NCBI GenBank assembly: GCA_948144175.1
Contig: CANXME010002135.1
Span: 62,001 to 126,000, forward strand
Length of the DNA stretch: 64,000 nt
DNA from: Closterium sp. NIES-65
Lineage: Eukaryota; Streptophyta; Zygnematophyceae; Desmidiales; Closteriaceae
Direction: 5' to 3'
Positions 11,901-20,258 of the stretch are shown here, one piece after another (within the stretch, counting starts at the first letter, position 1; every line of letters starts with the position of its first letter). A model generated the notes under the pieces. The model did no database searches. It saw only the letters and a list, made by a program, of their open reading frames with translations, and was not told the DNA's origin. The translations under genes and the position numbers were made by a program.

Positions 11901-14883
11901 TCTCTTCCCCTACCGCACTCCTTCCCTCCCCCCTCCCCCGGACTTCCTTGTGCCGGTTCCCCCCCCGGTAGACCCCCTCCCCCCTCAGGTTCCTGCCCCC
12001 TCAGGTGTGTCCCAGGTAGACGCCGTTGACCCGGTCGAGGTTACTGGTGACTCTGGTGCTGCTGCGGGTGCTGAGCCTGGGGGTGCTGACTCTGGGGGTG
12101 CTGTGCGCGGGGGTGCTGAGCCTGGGGGTGCTACTGCTGGGGGTGCTGGGCCTGAGGGTGCTACTGCGGAGGGTGCGGAGCCTGGGGGTGCTGAGCCGGG
12201 GGGTGCTGTGCCTGGAGGTGCTGGGTCTGGGGGTGCTGGGTCGGGAGCTGCTGAGCCTGGGGGTGCTGAGCTGGGAGCTGCTGAGCCTGGGGGTGCTGCG
12301 TCTGGAGCTGCTGAGCCTGGGGTTTCTCCTGCTGCTGCGTCTCGCCGGGAGCCCCTCTCTCCACAGGAGCTGCGCGAGTGGTTCGCTCGCTGCTGGAGGC
12401 GTGCTGCTGAGTCTGGAGGTGCTGCTGGAGCTGGAGCTGGAGCTTCTTCGACCGTCGAGGGTGCGGGTGCAGCCGGTCCCGGAGCTGCTGGCCCTGCAGG
12501 TCCTCCTGGAGCTGGAGCTGCTGAGGGCGTTCGTGCTGAGCCTGCTGCTGTTGGTCCTGCCGCTGGAGGTGTGGGTGGCGCTGGTGCTGTCGCTGAGGGT
12601 GCTGGTGCTGTCCCTGCTGAGTCTGGAGCTGCCGCGCGGCCTCGGCCGTACTTCGTTCCGCTCCTTCAGCAGGTTCTTGGTCTTTCTCCTCCAGTAGAGG
12701 GTCCACCGCCTGTCCAGTCGCAGCCCCTACTGGAGCCTTCCTCTCCACTGCCTGCTCCCTCTCCTTACAGTGGTCCTACTGGAGGTCTTGCTGAGCGTCG
12801 TGAGCCTGCGTCTCGTCCCGCGTCGCCTGTTCGTGCTGCTCGCGCTAGTGGTCGCAGTTCGCGTCAGCGTCCTCCTCCTGTCCCTGGCACGCACCGGATG
12901 TCTTTACGTCCGTCCACTGCTCCTCTGCGTGCCCCTTTGCCTTCTCCTCCTGAGTCCTCTCTTCCTGCGCTTGCGGACCCTGAGTCGGACTCTCTTCGTG
13001 CTGCCAGTCCCACTGTCACGCGTCTGCTTGCTACTGTCGTCACTGACCCCTCTTTTGAGTCCACTGCTGCGTCTGCTCTAGTCGCTGAGCTCGTCGACTT
13101 TGCTGTTCGCTGTCGTCTCGACTACGCTGCTAGTCTTGTTGCTGAGTCTGCGTCTGTCTGTCCTCCGTCCGTCGGGGGTGAGTGTGCTCTTGGCACGGAC
13201 GTCCTAGAGGACAGGCAGGAGGAGTTACAGTGTCTAGCGGCTGCTTCACCTCATCTCGCGTCTGTACTGCTTGCCCCTGAGGGAGACCCGGATGCACTAG
13301 ACATCCCGACTCCGCGTTCTTACGCGGAGGCCGTAGAGGGTCCCTACTCCTCTCAGTGGCAGGCAGCTATGGATGCAGAGATGGCTTCCTGGAAGTCCAC
13401 AGGCACCTACGTTGACGCGGTTCCCCCTCCTGGGGCGAACATCGTCAGTGGCATGTGGATCTTCAGGGTGAAGCGGCCGCCGGGCTCTCCACCTGTCTTC
13501 AAGGCACGGTACGTTGCTCGTGGCTTCAGTCTGCGGCAGGGAGTTGACTACTTTCAGACCTTCTCTCCCACCCCGAAGATGACTACTCTTCGGGTGCTGC
13601 TGCACATAGCCGCTCAGCGCGACTACGAGCTTCACTCTCTCGACTTCAGCACTGCGTTCTTGCAGGGTAGCCTGCACGAGGAGATCTGGCTTCGCCGTCC
13701 ACCTGGCTTCACTGGGACTTTCCCTCCTGGCACCCAGTGGAGCCTCCGACGGCCAGTCTACGGTCTCCGCCAGGCACCGCGTGAGTGGCACGACACACTG
13801 AGGACTACGCTTGCGGCTCTTGGGTTTGCTCCTTCTACTGCTGACCCGTCGCTGTTTCTTCGCACCGACACTTCCCTGCCGCCGTTCTACATCCTCGTGT
13901 ACGTCGACGACCTGGTCTTTGCCACAGCGGACACTGCTGGACTCGCCTACGTGAAGTCCGAGCTGTTGAAGAGACACACGTGCACAGACCTGGGTGAACT
14001 GCGCAGCTACCTTGGCTTGCAGATCACTCGGGACAGAGCACGCCGCACCATTACCTTGACTCAGTCACACATGGTGCAGCAGGTCCTTCAGCGCTTCGGC
14101 TTCACGTACTCCTCGCCTCAGGCCACTCCTCTGCCTACTCGCCACTCACTCTCAGCTCTGCCTTCGGATGAGTCCGTAGAGTCGAGTGGTCCGTATGCGG
14201 AGCTTGTTGGCTGCCTCATGTACCTGATGACCTGCACACGACCTGACCTTGCATACCCTCTGAGCATTCTTGCACGCTATGTTGCTCCTGGGAGACACAG
14301 ACCGGAGCACATGGCTGCAGCGAAGAGGGTATTGCGCTACCTGTGCAGTACGTCAGGCATGGGGCTAGTGCTTGGAGGGCGGAGTCCAGTGGTCCTTACC
14401 GGCCACGCGGACGCTTCTTGGGCTGACGACCAGGCTACGCAGCGGTCGTCACAGGGTTACACCTTCAGCCTTGGTTCCGGCTCTGTCTCGTGGCGGTCTA
14501 CTCGCTCGTCTTCGGTTCTCGGCTCCAGTTGTGAGGCTGAGATCTACGCGGGGGCCATGGCTGCACAGGAGCTTCGCTGGCTCACCTACCTGCTGACTGA
14601 CCTTGGAGAGCCGCCTCGTTCTCCTCCAGTGCTGTACGTAGACAACAAGGCTATGCTGGCCTTGTGTCGAGAGCAGCGCTTGGAGCACAGGACGAAGCAC
14701 ATTGCTCTCCGCTACTTCCTTGCTCGTGAGCTGCAGCAGCGTGGTCAGTTGCGACTTGCGTACGTGGCCTCTGAGGCCAACACTGCTGATGTGTTCACCA
14801 AGGCACTTGCGCCTTGTGACCATCAGCGCTTCTGCACCCAGCTGGGTCTTGTGCCTGTCTTGCCTCACCTGCTCTCCTCTTGA
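8977..14883 (+). CDS. copia-2 Gag-Pol polyprotein (1,968 aa, single open frame)
   Basis: The chosen ATG at 8977 has good context (GTCACCATGG). In order (approximate residues): UBN2-type Gag 1-215; Gly-rich linker 265-345; a stretched zinc knuckle C-x13-C-x3-H-x4-C near 390-412; aspartic protease FTLDSGASRSFF near 517; GAG-pre-integrase HHCC domain near 675-740; integrase with DVWGP near 747, HSDRGGEF near 812 and ERRIG near 851; a Gly/Ala/Glu-rich tandem tract near 1025-1120; reverse transcriptase with FKARYVARGF, the DFSTAFLQG block and YVDDL near 1641; RNase H from GHADASW near 1808 to the end. Domain order INT-RT-RNH is diagnostic of Ty1/copia. Stop TGA. The frame looks whole. Confidence 0.97.
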   Translation: MATPSVLAFDAEGRAIDFEVWLDDLQLFLQCDRADDLSLFDLTSGASPAPAADADPAVCSKWATRDAAARLAVRRHLPTSERAHFSQYKSAQTLYDAVVARYSSPATAALSRLMLPYLFPDLSAFPTVADLITHLRTSDTRYRAALPAEFCAKNPPPMYIALYYVVARLPDSLRVVRDHFLAVCPTTLTVDLLEKALLAAEKSIVAVGASRGDPRTPIFEGCSPSPLLPSVASAAAADLLGLESVGAASAPSGRRRSSKGKGGKGAGGAGGGGGGGGGGGGGSGGGGGASGGGGGGGGGSSGGDGGGGASGGGGGSGGGGGGGGGGSGGGSGGGSSGGGGGAGRGGTQQRSGGGGGQRSHRQQQQRSRDIPSPQQLREWYAGRQRGGGTGPCTYVLRSGDRAGEQCGGAHATQRCFGRLTDAWRQQFPGASEIPRWDELLRAGVAIFDLDFDAILTAMYVVDYSEENEGYRCFQPDPGIGTAALGACEAAALGASASALSGTGETALSGTESSSSSLTFTLDSGASRSFFRDRTTLSPLARPVAVSLADPSGGPVLSHFSTVLPCPAAPSGTLSGLYLPSFSTNLVSGADLQDGGVHQFTPARQRVTHCTEARTGRHLATFSRRPGSSLYTLTVESPPVPASGQVAASGQVLAAASRSGPESAPCSCRLLSHETLLWHHRLGHPSLPRLRSMASRVLVSGLPQSLPPLPSGPGPSCVPCVEGRLRATPHSSHFPPTEAPLQTLHMDVWGPAPVRGQGYERYFLLVVDDYSRYTTVLPLRSKGAVTEVLIDWIRVARLQLRKSFGSDFPVLRLHSDRGGEFSSRLLRDYCRARGIRQTFTLPDSPQQNGIAERRIGMVMDVARTSMMHAAAPHFLWPFAVRYAAHQLNLHPRVSRPAMSPALLWTGKVGDASVFRVWGSRAFVRDMSADKLSPRAAPCVFLGFPTDAPGWQFYHPSSRRVLSSQDVTFDESVPFYRLFPYRTPSLPPPPDFLVPVPPPVDPLPPQVPAPSGVSQVDAVDPVEVTGDSGAAAGAEPGGADSGGAVRGGAEPGGATAGGAGPEGATAEGAEPGGAEPGGAVPGGAGSGGAGSGAAEPGGAELGAAEPGGAASGAAEPGVSPAAASRREPLSPQELREWFARCWRRAAESGGAAGAGAGASSTVEGAGAAGPGAAGPAGPPGAGAAEGVRAEPAAVGPAAGGVGGAGAVAEGAGAVPAESGAAARPRPYFVPLLQQVLGLSPPVEGPPPVQSQPLLEPSSPLPAPSPYSGPTGGLAERREPASRPASPVRAARASGRSSRQRPPPVPGTHRMSLRPSTAPLRAPLPSPPESSLPALADPESDSLRAASPTVTRLLATVVTDPSFESTAASALVAELVDFAVRCRLDYAASLVAESASVCPPSVGGECALGTDVLEDRQEELQCLAAASPHLASVLLAPEGDPDALDIPTPRSYAEAVEGPYSSQWQAAMDAEMASWKSTGTYVDAVPPPGANIVSGMWIFRVKRPPGSPPVFKARYVARGFSLRQGVDYFQTFSPTPKMTTLRVLLHIAAQRDYELHSLDFSTAFLQGSLHEEIWLRRPPGFTGTFPPGTQWSLRRPVYGLRQAPREWHDTLRTTLAALGFAPSTADPSLFLRTDTSLPPFYILVYVDDLVFATADTAGLAYVKSELLKRHTCTDLGELRSYLGLQITRDRARRTITLTQSHMVQQVLQRFGFTYSSPQATPLPTRHSLSALPSDESVESSGPYAELVGCLMYLMTCTRPDLAYPLSILARYVAPGRHRPEHMAAAKRVLRYLCSTSGMGLVLGGRSPVVLTGHADASWADDQATQRSSQGYTFSLGSGSVSWRSTRSSSVLGSSCEAEIYAGAMAAQELRWLTYLLTDLGEPPRSPPVLYVDNKAMLALCREQRLEHRTKHIALRYFLARELQQRGQLRLAYVASEANTADVFTKALAPCDHQRFCTQLGLVPVLPHLLSS

Positions 14884-15069
14884 CTTCACTTGTACTGTGA
14901 CATATATATATACCTGCTCTTGCTTGTCTAGCTTTATATATATGTCTGTACTCTTGCTTGTGAACTGGCCTTTGGCCTTGCTCTTGTGCTCGGACTGTGT
15001 GGTGACTTTGTGATCCACCCTGAGCTTTGCTTTGTCTTGCTTGACTGGTCTTGTGACCCCTTGTTCTCC

Positions 15070-15090
15070 CCCACTTTGCCTATGGGGGTG
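15070..15090 (+). other. copia-2 polypurine-tract region
   Basis: CCCACTTTGCCTATGGGGGTG lies immediately before the 3' LTR. Near-identical words precede the 3' LTRs of copia-5, copia-6, copia-7 and the TRIM, so this block is a family hallmark and the likely primer for plus-strand DNA synthesis. Confidence 0.8.
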
Positions 15091-15227
15091 TGTCAGAACA
15101 TATCTATAGCTTATACTGCTGTGTAGGCTGTAGTGGGGTATCCCATAGGGGGTACAACCCAGTTAGGGTTTCATATTTGTACTGCTTTCATTCATAGTTG
15201 ATTCATTCCTGTTTTCCTATTTTCACA
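15091..15227 (+). repeat. copia-2 3' LTR (137 bp)
   Basis: Visually identical to the 5' LTR and directly followed by the target duplication GCGCT. The identity points to a recent insertion. Confidence 0.96.
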
Positions 15228-15232
15228 GCGCT

Positions 15233-16237
15233 GACGCTTTCGGATCTGTTTTTTCTCGCCAGCACGATCCGCAATCACTGGCGAGATCCGTTTTTTGACT
15301 TTTTGTTTTTAGTTTCGCCACTCCCACGAGCTCGGAATGCCGCACGTGCAGATTTCATGTGAAAACAGTCGACAATCTGATGTCCGTTTCCGCCGCAAAA
15401 TTCGCATAGTGTTTTGTTTTTTGCAGGACGTGAACTCGCGTCAAATTTGTCGACTTCCATGGGGTCGGCGAACGTGGTTGAAGCCGAGCGATCCCCTTGT
15501 CGTGATCCGACGACGTGGGGTCGTCGTGTCCCGGAGTTGACCAAGTCAAAACGCTCCGCGGCCGATATGATTTCGCTGTAGCTGCTGCAATTCGCTGCTG
15601 CAACCTGGCGCCGAATGTCAGTTTTCAGCCCCGCGATGTAGGACTGAATTTTTTCGCCCTCGGTAATGTCGGGAATGCGATTATAAAATTCCTCCATCTA
15701 CTGCGTGTATTGCGCGACACTCCCGTATTGCCTATGGTGATGTAATTTTTCGCGCGCAATATAAGGGGAATTAATCGGCTCAAAACGTTTGAGAAGGTCT
15801 GCCTGGAACTGCTGCCACGTGGCTTCGCCCTGGAAAATGCTACTGTGGCTTCCGAGCCACTCGAGAGCTGGACCGCGCATCAACGTTGTCGCGAGACGAA
15901 TTTTCTCGCCGTCGTACTCCGTCGTCGTCCATCCGATCGCCGCGAAATAAATTTCCATCGTCGCGAGCCACCGCCTGACGTCGGATTTTCGATCGCTAGG
16001 GTCGAACGATTCCGGCGAGCGGAGTTTCGGAACCTCGAACTGACGCTGCGACAGCTGCGAAGTCGTCGAAGCAGGAATGTTCATGGTCGAGAGGAGCCGC
16101 GTAACGCGCAGCAGTTCGTTTCGCATCTGCTCGTTCTCCAATCGCGACCGTTCAGTCGTCGCTCGCATCTCCGCTTCCATCTTGGCGATTTGCGCGAAGA
16201 GCTGCTGCGTAACGTCGTTGGTCGCCGGGGAACCCAT
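15233..16237 (-). CDS. gypsy-1 Gag with canonical CCHC zinc knuckle (fossil)
   Basis: A Ty3/gypsy capsid region. The likely start is MGSPATNDVTQQ (ATG at 16237), followed by a coiled-coil-like stretch rich in Glu and Arg, the retrotransposon Gag core (ALEWLGSHSSIFQGEATWQQF, FKRFEPI-like) and a canonical knuckle CEFCGGNGHQIVDC (C-x2-C-x4-H-x4-C). It lies directly downstream of the primer site at 16389-16400. The element continues into Pol on the far side of copia-2. Confidence 0.88.
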
Positions 16238-16400
16238 CCTGTTCAAAAACCACGCGAGGGGGTTAATTCGAAAAGCGCGGAACTGGTACTTACCAGAAAT
16301 CAGCGTCGAATTGGTCGCCCCCGGCGGTTTTTCGAGGCAATTTTTTCCGCGACCGCTGCTTAGCCGAGAGTTGTCGAGTGAGAACGGCTCTGATACCAAG

Positions 16401-16802
16401 TGTCACAGGATCGAATTCTCAATCGAAACTTGTCACTAAAACTGAATACAAGGCCTATTTATACTCGGAAAGTACAAGGATAAACGAGATAAAACGAACC
16501 TTCGGGAACTCACCCTTCCCGATACTACAATCACAAGTGCGCATAAGCACGCAAGTCTATTGGCACTTGGGATTACGCCCAGATTACACCGTATACACCA
16601 CTGTCGGCGCTGTCGGTGCCGTATAATAGGTATGTCGGTGGGAAAAGTAGGAAATAAGAGAAATAAATAGAAGGCTCTAGAGAATAGAATAGTAGGCCGA
16701 TTGAGATGAGATAAAGACCAAAATAAAGAGGAGAAAAGGGAGAATGGGATAACGGAAAAATATAATAGTGAGAAAATATTATAACGGGGACGTCCTCTCA
16801 CA
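16401..16802 (-). repeat. gypsy-1 5' LTR (402 bp) with primer site
   Basis: In element sense the LTR starts TGTGAGAGGACG and ends CCTGTGACA. A TATA-like TATAAATA lies near its 3' side (around 16455), a likely promoter. Just below it (16389-16398) is TGGTATCAGAGC, a perfect initiator-tRNA-Met primer site set 2 bp from the LTR. It begins with the same eight bases as the gypsy-2 LTR. Confidence 0.9.
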
Positions 16803-17235
16803 GGTGGCTTGGCGGCTCGGCTGCTGGGCGGCTCGGTTGCTGGGCGGCTCGGCTCCTGGGCGGCTCGGGTGCTGGGCAGCTCGGCTGCTGGGCGGCTTGG
16901 CTGCTGGGCGGCTCGGTTGCTGGGCGGCTCGGCTGCTGGGCGGCTCGGCTGCTGGGCGGCTCGGCTGCGGGGTGGCTTGGCTGCTGGGCGGCTCGGCGGC
17001 TTGGCGGTTCGGCGGCTCGGCGGTTCGGCTGCCCGGCAGCTGAAGGGGCCGTGAAGGGCGGCGACGGGGCCGCTAGAGGCGGCGACGGGGCCGCTAAGGG
17101 TGGCGACGAGGCCGCTAGAGGCGACGACGGGGCGGCGAAGGGCGGCGACGGGGCCGCTAGAGGCGGCGACGGGGCCGCGAAGGGCGGCGACGGGGCCGCT
17201 AGGGGCGGCGACGGGGCCGCAAAGGGCGGCGACAG
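16803..17235 (-). repeat. copia-3 leader minisatellite, left part
   Basis: 16803-17040 is a tandem tract based on GCTGGGCGGCTCGGCT. 17041-17235 is based on GCGACGGGGCCGCTAGAGGCG. The second motif resumes at 18779, directly beyond the TRIM, confirming that the TRIM split one tract. Confidence 0.85.
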
Positions 17236-17365
17236 TGTCAAAAGTTAGAAGAAGAAAGAGAGTTGAACTAGCAGAAATGGGGATACAAATAGCAAACCCT
17301 AGAAGGGTTGTACTCGCTATAGAGCACCCCACTACAGGCTAGAACATAAGAATAACATTCTGACA

Positions 17366-18289
17366 CACCCCCATAGCCAAAGTGGGGTGTAATCAGCAGA
17401 GCAAGCAAAGCAGTACAAGCTCAGGGTGGATCACAATGTCACCACACATTCTGAGCACAAGTTCAAGAAGTAAGTTCAAGTGCACAATTATGAGCAAAGC
17501 TAGTGGTGGTCACAACGGGCAAGTGAGGAGGAGGAGTGAGAGCGAGAGGAGTTGGGAGGCGACGGCTGAAGCTGCAGACACTCGGGCAACAGGAGGCACA
17601 CTGGCACAGCGGCTACCGGGCGAAGCCCCCGGAATACTGGAGTAACTGGCCCCGCGGCTAAAGTAGCGGCAGACGAGCAACGGACCCACGGGCGGCTGGC
17701 ACAGCTGGCTACGACTGGGCTACCGGGCGAAGCCCCCGGAATACAGGTGCTGCTGACGACACGACGGCAACCTCCATGCAGCTTCCCTAACTATCCAACT
17801 CCCCCAACACACACCCGCTGATACGCTCCTAGCTCCACTCCCACGCACCCCCCTTAAACCCTAAACCCGAGTCTCCCACACAACCACCCCCCTCAGCGAC
17901 AGCTGCAGCAGTGGGAGACGAAGGAGGAGGAGAAGGGGACGGCACGCACAAACGACACCCCCACAACCATCACCCCCATACCCGTCACCCCCATACCCTG
18001 AGTGTGCGGTAAGCGAGCTCAGGTGTGCGTGAAGCGTGCACAAGCTTACGGGAAGCGAACTCGGATGTGCGGTAATCGAACTCAGGTGTGCGGGGAGGGG
18101 GGCCGCAGGGTGACGCGCGGGTCGACGGGGACGGGTGCACGGGTCCCCAGGGGCGGCGCGCGGGTCGACGGGGCCGCCACGAAGGGCGACCGGAAGCCGC
18201 GCGCGGGTTGACGGGGCCGCCGCGAAGGGCGACGAGGAGCCGCACGCAGGTCGACGGGGACGGGCGTGCGGGTCGACGGAACGCGAAAC
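17366..18289. other. TRIM interior without recognisable gene
   Basis: It holds the polypurine side, a low-complexity stretch and GC-rich tandem words such as GGTCGACGGGGACGGG around 18110-18280. Open frames here are Arg/Pro-rich and occur on both strands, so I do not call a gene. Confidence 0.6.
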
Positions 18290-18552
18290 CGCCGCGTGCG
18301 CCCAAGGTGCGCGGTGGGCAGAAAACCGCCACGCGTCCCGAGCGCATGGCGTGCAGAATACCGCCGCGCAAAGCAGGTAACCGTCGCGCGCCTCGAGGCG
18401 CACGGTGGGCAGAAAACCGCCGCACGCCCCGAGCGCGCGGTGGGCAGAAAACCGCCGCGCGCCTCGGGGCGCACGGCGGGCAGAAAACCGCCGTGCACCT
18501 CGGGGCGCAGGGCGGGAAGAAAAAATGCCGCACGCCACGGGGCGTGCGGCAC
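18290..18552 (-). repeat. TRIM internal array of stem-loop + T-tract modules
   Basis: About seven imperfect units of roughly 40-45 bp. In element sense each has a GC stem-loop (arms like GCGCGCC/GGCGCGC) followed by GGCGGTTTTCTGCCCACC. The member nearest the primer site (18527-18550) is a perfect 10-bp stem (GCCGCACGCC and its complement) with loop CCGT followed by T6. The same stem-loop occurs once in the copia-7 leader at 59883-59906. Confidence 0.85.
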
Positions 18553-18778
18553 AGAGAGTAGTAGTAGCAGTTGCAGCGGAAGCAACGAGGTGGTGAGCCC
18601 ACCCAGAGGATCGATCCAAGGGGATCGACCTGCTCTGATAGCATGTCAAAAGTTAGAAGAAGAAAGAGAGTTGAACTAGCAGAAATGGGGATACAAATAG
18701 CAAACCCTAGAAGGGTTGTACTCGCTATAGAGCACCCCACTACAGGCTAGAACATAAGAATAACATTCTGACAGACAG

Positions 18779-19240
18779 GGCCGCGAAGGGCGGCGACGGG
18801 GCCGCTAGGGGCGGCGACGGGGCCGCTAGGGGCGGCGACGGGGCCGCTAGGGGCGGCGACGGGGCCGATAGGGGCGGCGACGGGGCCGCAAAGGGGCCGC
18901 GAGGGGCCTCGAAGGGCGGCGACGGGGCCGCTAGGGGCGGTGACTGGGCCGCGAAGGGGCTGCGAGGGGCCTAGAGGGGCGGCGACGGGGCCGCGAAGGG
19001 GCCGCGAGGGGCCTAGAGGGGTGGCGACGGGGCCGCGAAGGGGTCGCGAGGGGCCTAGAGAGGCGGCGACGGGGCCGCAAAGGACGGCGACGGGGCCGTA
19101 AGGGGTGGCGACGTGGCCGCTAAGGGTGGCGCGACGGGCCGTGAGAGGCGATGTGAGGGCGGCCAACGGGGCGCGCCTCGGGCAGGGGCGACTCACGCTC
19201 CGGTCACGAAAAAAAAAGTCGATTTCAGTGGTGGGCCCTG
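18779..19240 (-). repeat. copia-3 leader minisatellite, right part, with T-run and GGGCCCAC box
   Basis: Tandem GGGGCCGCTAGGGGCGGCGAC units run to about 19170. They are followed on the primer-site side by a GC stem region, an A-run near 19207-19215 (T-run in element sense) and TGGGCCCTG near 19236. The layout matches the copia-5 leader. Confidence 0.8.
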
Positions 19241-19275
19241 AGAAGCGTTCCCACTAGGGAACCTGCTCTATACCA

Positions 19276-19401
19276 TGTGAAGAAATGAGGAATGAATGAA
19301 CTAGCAAGCAGGTGGGTACAAGTAGGACAACCTAGAAGTGTTGTACCCCATATTGTCTACCCCACTACAGCCTACATAGACTATAGCATAAGAGTTTGAC
19401 A
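19276..19401 (-). repeat. copia-3 5' LTR (126 bp)
   Basis: In element sense it starts TGTCAAACTC and ends CTTCACA. It is closely related to the copia-6 LTR at 54845-54970, which has the same length and core. Confidence 0.88.
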
Positions 19402-19419
19402 TACCTCCATCACGCAACC

Positions 19420-20258
19420 ATTAGCACGAGATCGTGGAGGAACCAGATGCGAAACCCGTCTCACGTGCACCGTACCGACTGAGTCCGACCAAACTGATAG
19501 ACATGAAGAAGAAGATTGAGTTCTTACTAGACAAACAATCAATCCGCCCATCCACCTCTCCCTATGGTGCACTAGTTATGTTCACCCCAAAACCAGACGG
19601 TAGTTTACAAATGTGCATCGCCTACCACGCACTAAACAAATAGACAGTAAAAAACAAATATCCCATACCGCGCATAGATGACCTATTGGACCAACTGCGT
19701 GGTGCAACTGTATTCTCGAAGCTCGACCTACGGTCGGGTTACTGGCAGATCAAGATGGCGGACAACTCGATTCACAAGACAGCATTGTGTACCAGATACG
19801 GCTCCTACGATTACTTGGTGATGCCGTTCGGACTCTGCAATGCACCAGCAATGTTCCAGGCAGAGATGAATCACATCCTACGGCCCCTATTGGATAAATG
19901 CATCGTGGTGTACCTGGACGGCATACTCATCTACTCCAAGAACCTGAAGGAGCATGTGGAGCGTCTGCGGAAGGTGTTCGAGATCCTGCGGAAAATAAGT
20001 TCTACGTGAAGCTATCAAAGAGCGACTTCACCCTGAAGAAGGTGCATTTTCTCGGGCACATGGTGAGTGCTGAGGGCGTACACGTGGACCCGCGAAAGAT
20101 CAAAGACGTCAAGAAGTGGAAAGTACCAGAGAACATGAAGGAGTTGCACTAGTTCCTAGGCTTCGCCAACTACTACAACAGGTTCGTGCCTCAGTACGCT
20201 AAGATAGCAGCGCCACTGACCAACCTACTGAAAAAGGATACGTCCTACAAATGGGATA
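19420..20258 (+). pseudogene. gypsy-2 reverse transcriptase (fossil)
   Basis: Recognised by [52 protein letters not shown] and the following [15 protein letters not shown] and FANYYNRFVPQY blocks. It is very similar to gypsy-1 reverse transcriptase. Several breaks are present. Confidence 0.9.

Larger units (their letters stand above)
7730..15227 (+). mobile_element. copia-2: full-length Ty1/copia element inside gypsy-1
   Basis: A complete element of 7,498 bp: 5' LTR 7730-7866, primer site TGGTATAGAGC at 7867, GC-rich leader to 8976, one long Gag-Pol frame 8977-14883, polypurine tract just before 15091 and 3' LTR 15091-15227. The LTRs look identical over 137 bp by eye. The 5-bp target duplication GCGCT is present at 7725-7729 and 15228-15232. 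It looks whole with no visible break, the youngest-looking large element here and possibly competent. It lies in gypsy-1 between Gag and protease, in opposite orientation. Confidence 0.97.
5674..16802 (-). mobile_element. gypsy-1: Ty3/gypsy LTR retrotransposon, interrupted by copia-1 and copia-2
   Basis: A minus-strand Ty3/gypsy element with its 5' LTR at 16401-16802, Gag at about 15233-16237, and protease plus reverse transcriptase at 5674-7729. Copia-2 (7730-15227) separates Gag from protease and copia-1 cuts it within reverse transcriptase, so RNase H, integrase and the 3' LTR should lie left of the window. It is itself inserted in the leader of copia-3; the adjoining 5 bp are GGTGG (16803-16807). 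Apart from the two insertions, the visible Gag and Pol frames are largely open, suggesting a fairly young copy. Confidence 0.93.
17236..18773 (-). mobile_element. TRIM-like non-autonomous LTR element (1,538 bp)
   Basis: Two visually identical 130-bp LTRs (17236-17365 and 18644-18773) start TGTCAGAATG and end TTTTGACA on the minus strand. They are flanked by the target duplication GACAG (17231-17235 and 18774-18778). It has a primer site TGCTATCAGAGC (18632-18643) and a polypurine block CTTTGGCTATGGGGGTG next to 17366. The 1.27-kb interior shows no Gag or Pol motif. LTR ends, priming sites and leader stem-loop match the surrounding copia family, so it is probably moved by copia proteins (inference). 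It looks whole for its type and recent. Confidence 0.93.
16803..19401 (-). mobile_element. copia-3: 5' end of a copia element, interrupted by gypsy-1 and a TRIM
   Basis: The minus strand shows a 126-bp 5' LTR (19276-19401), a primer site TGGTATAGAGC-like (19265-19275), a T-run and a long GC-rich leader. Gypsy-1 enters the leader at 16803, so Gag and Pol should lie left of the window. The TRIM at 17236-18773 is inserted in the same leader. Copia-3 is itself inserted in gypsy-2 pol; the adjoining 5 bp are TACCT (19402-19406). Its LTR matches copia-6's LTR in length and most bases, so these two are one subfamily. Confidence 0.88.
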
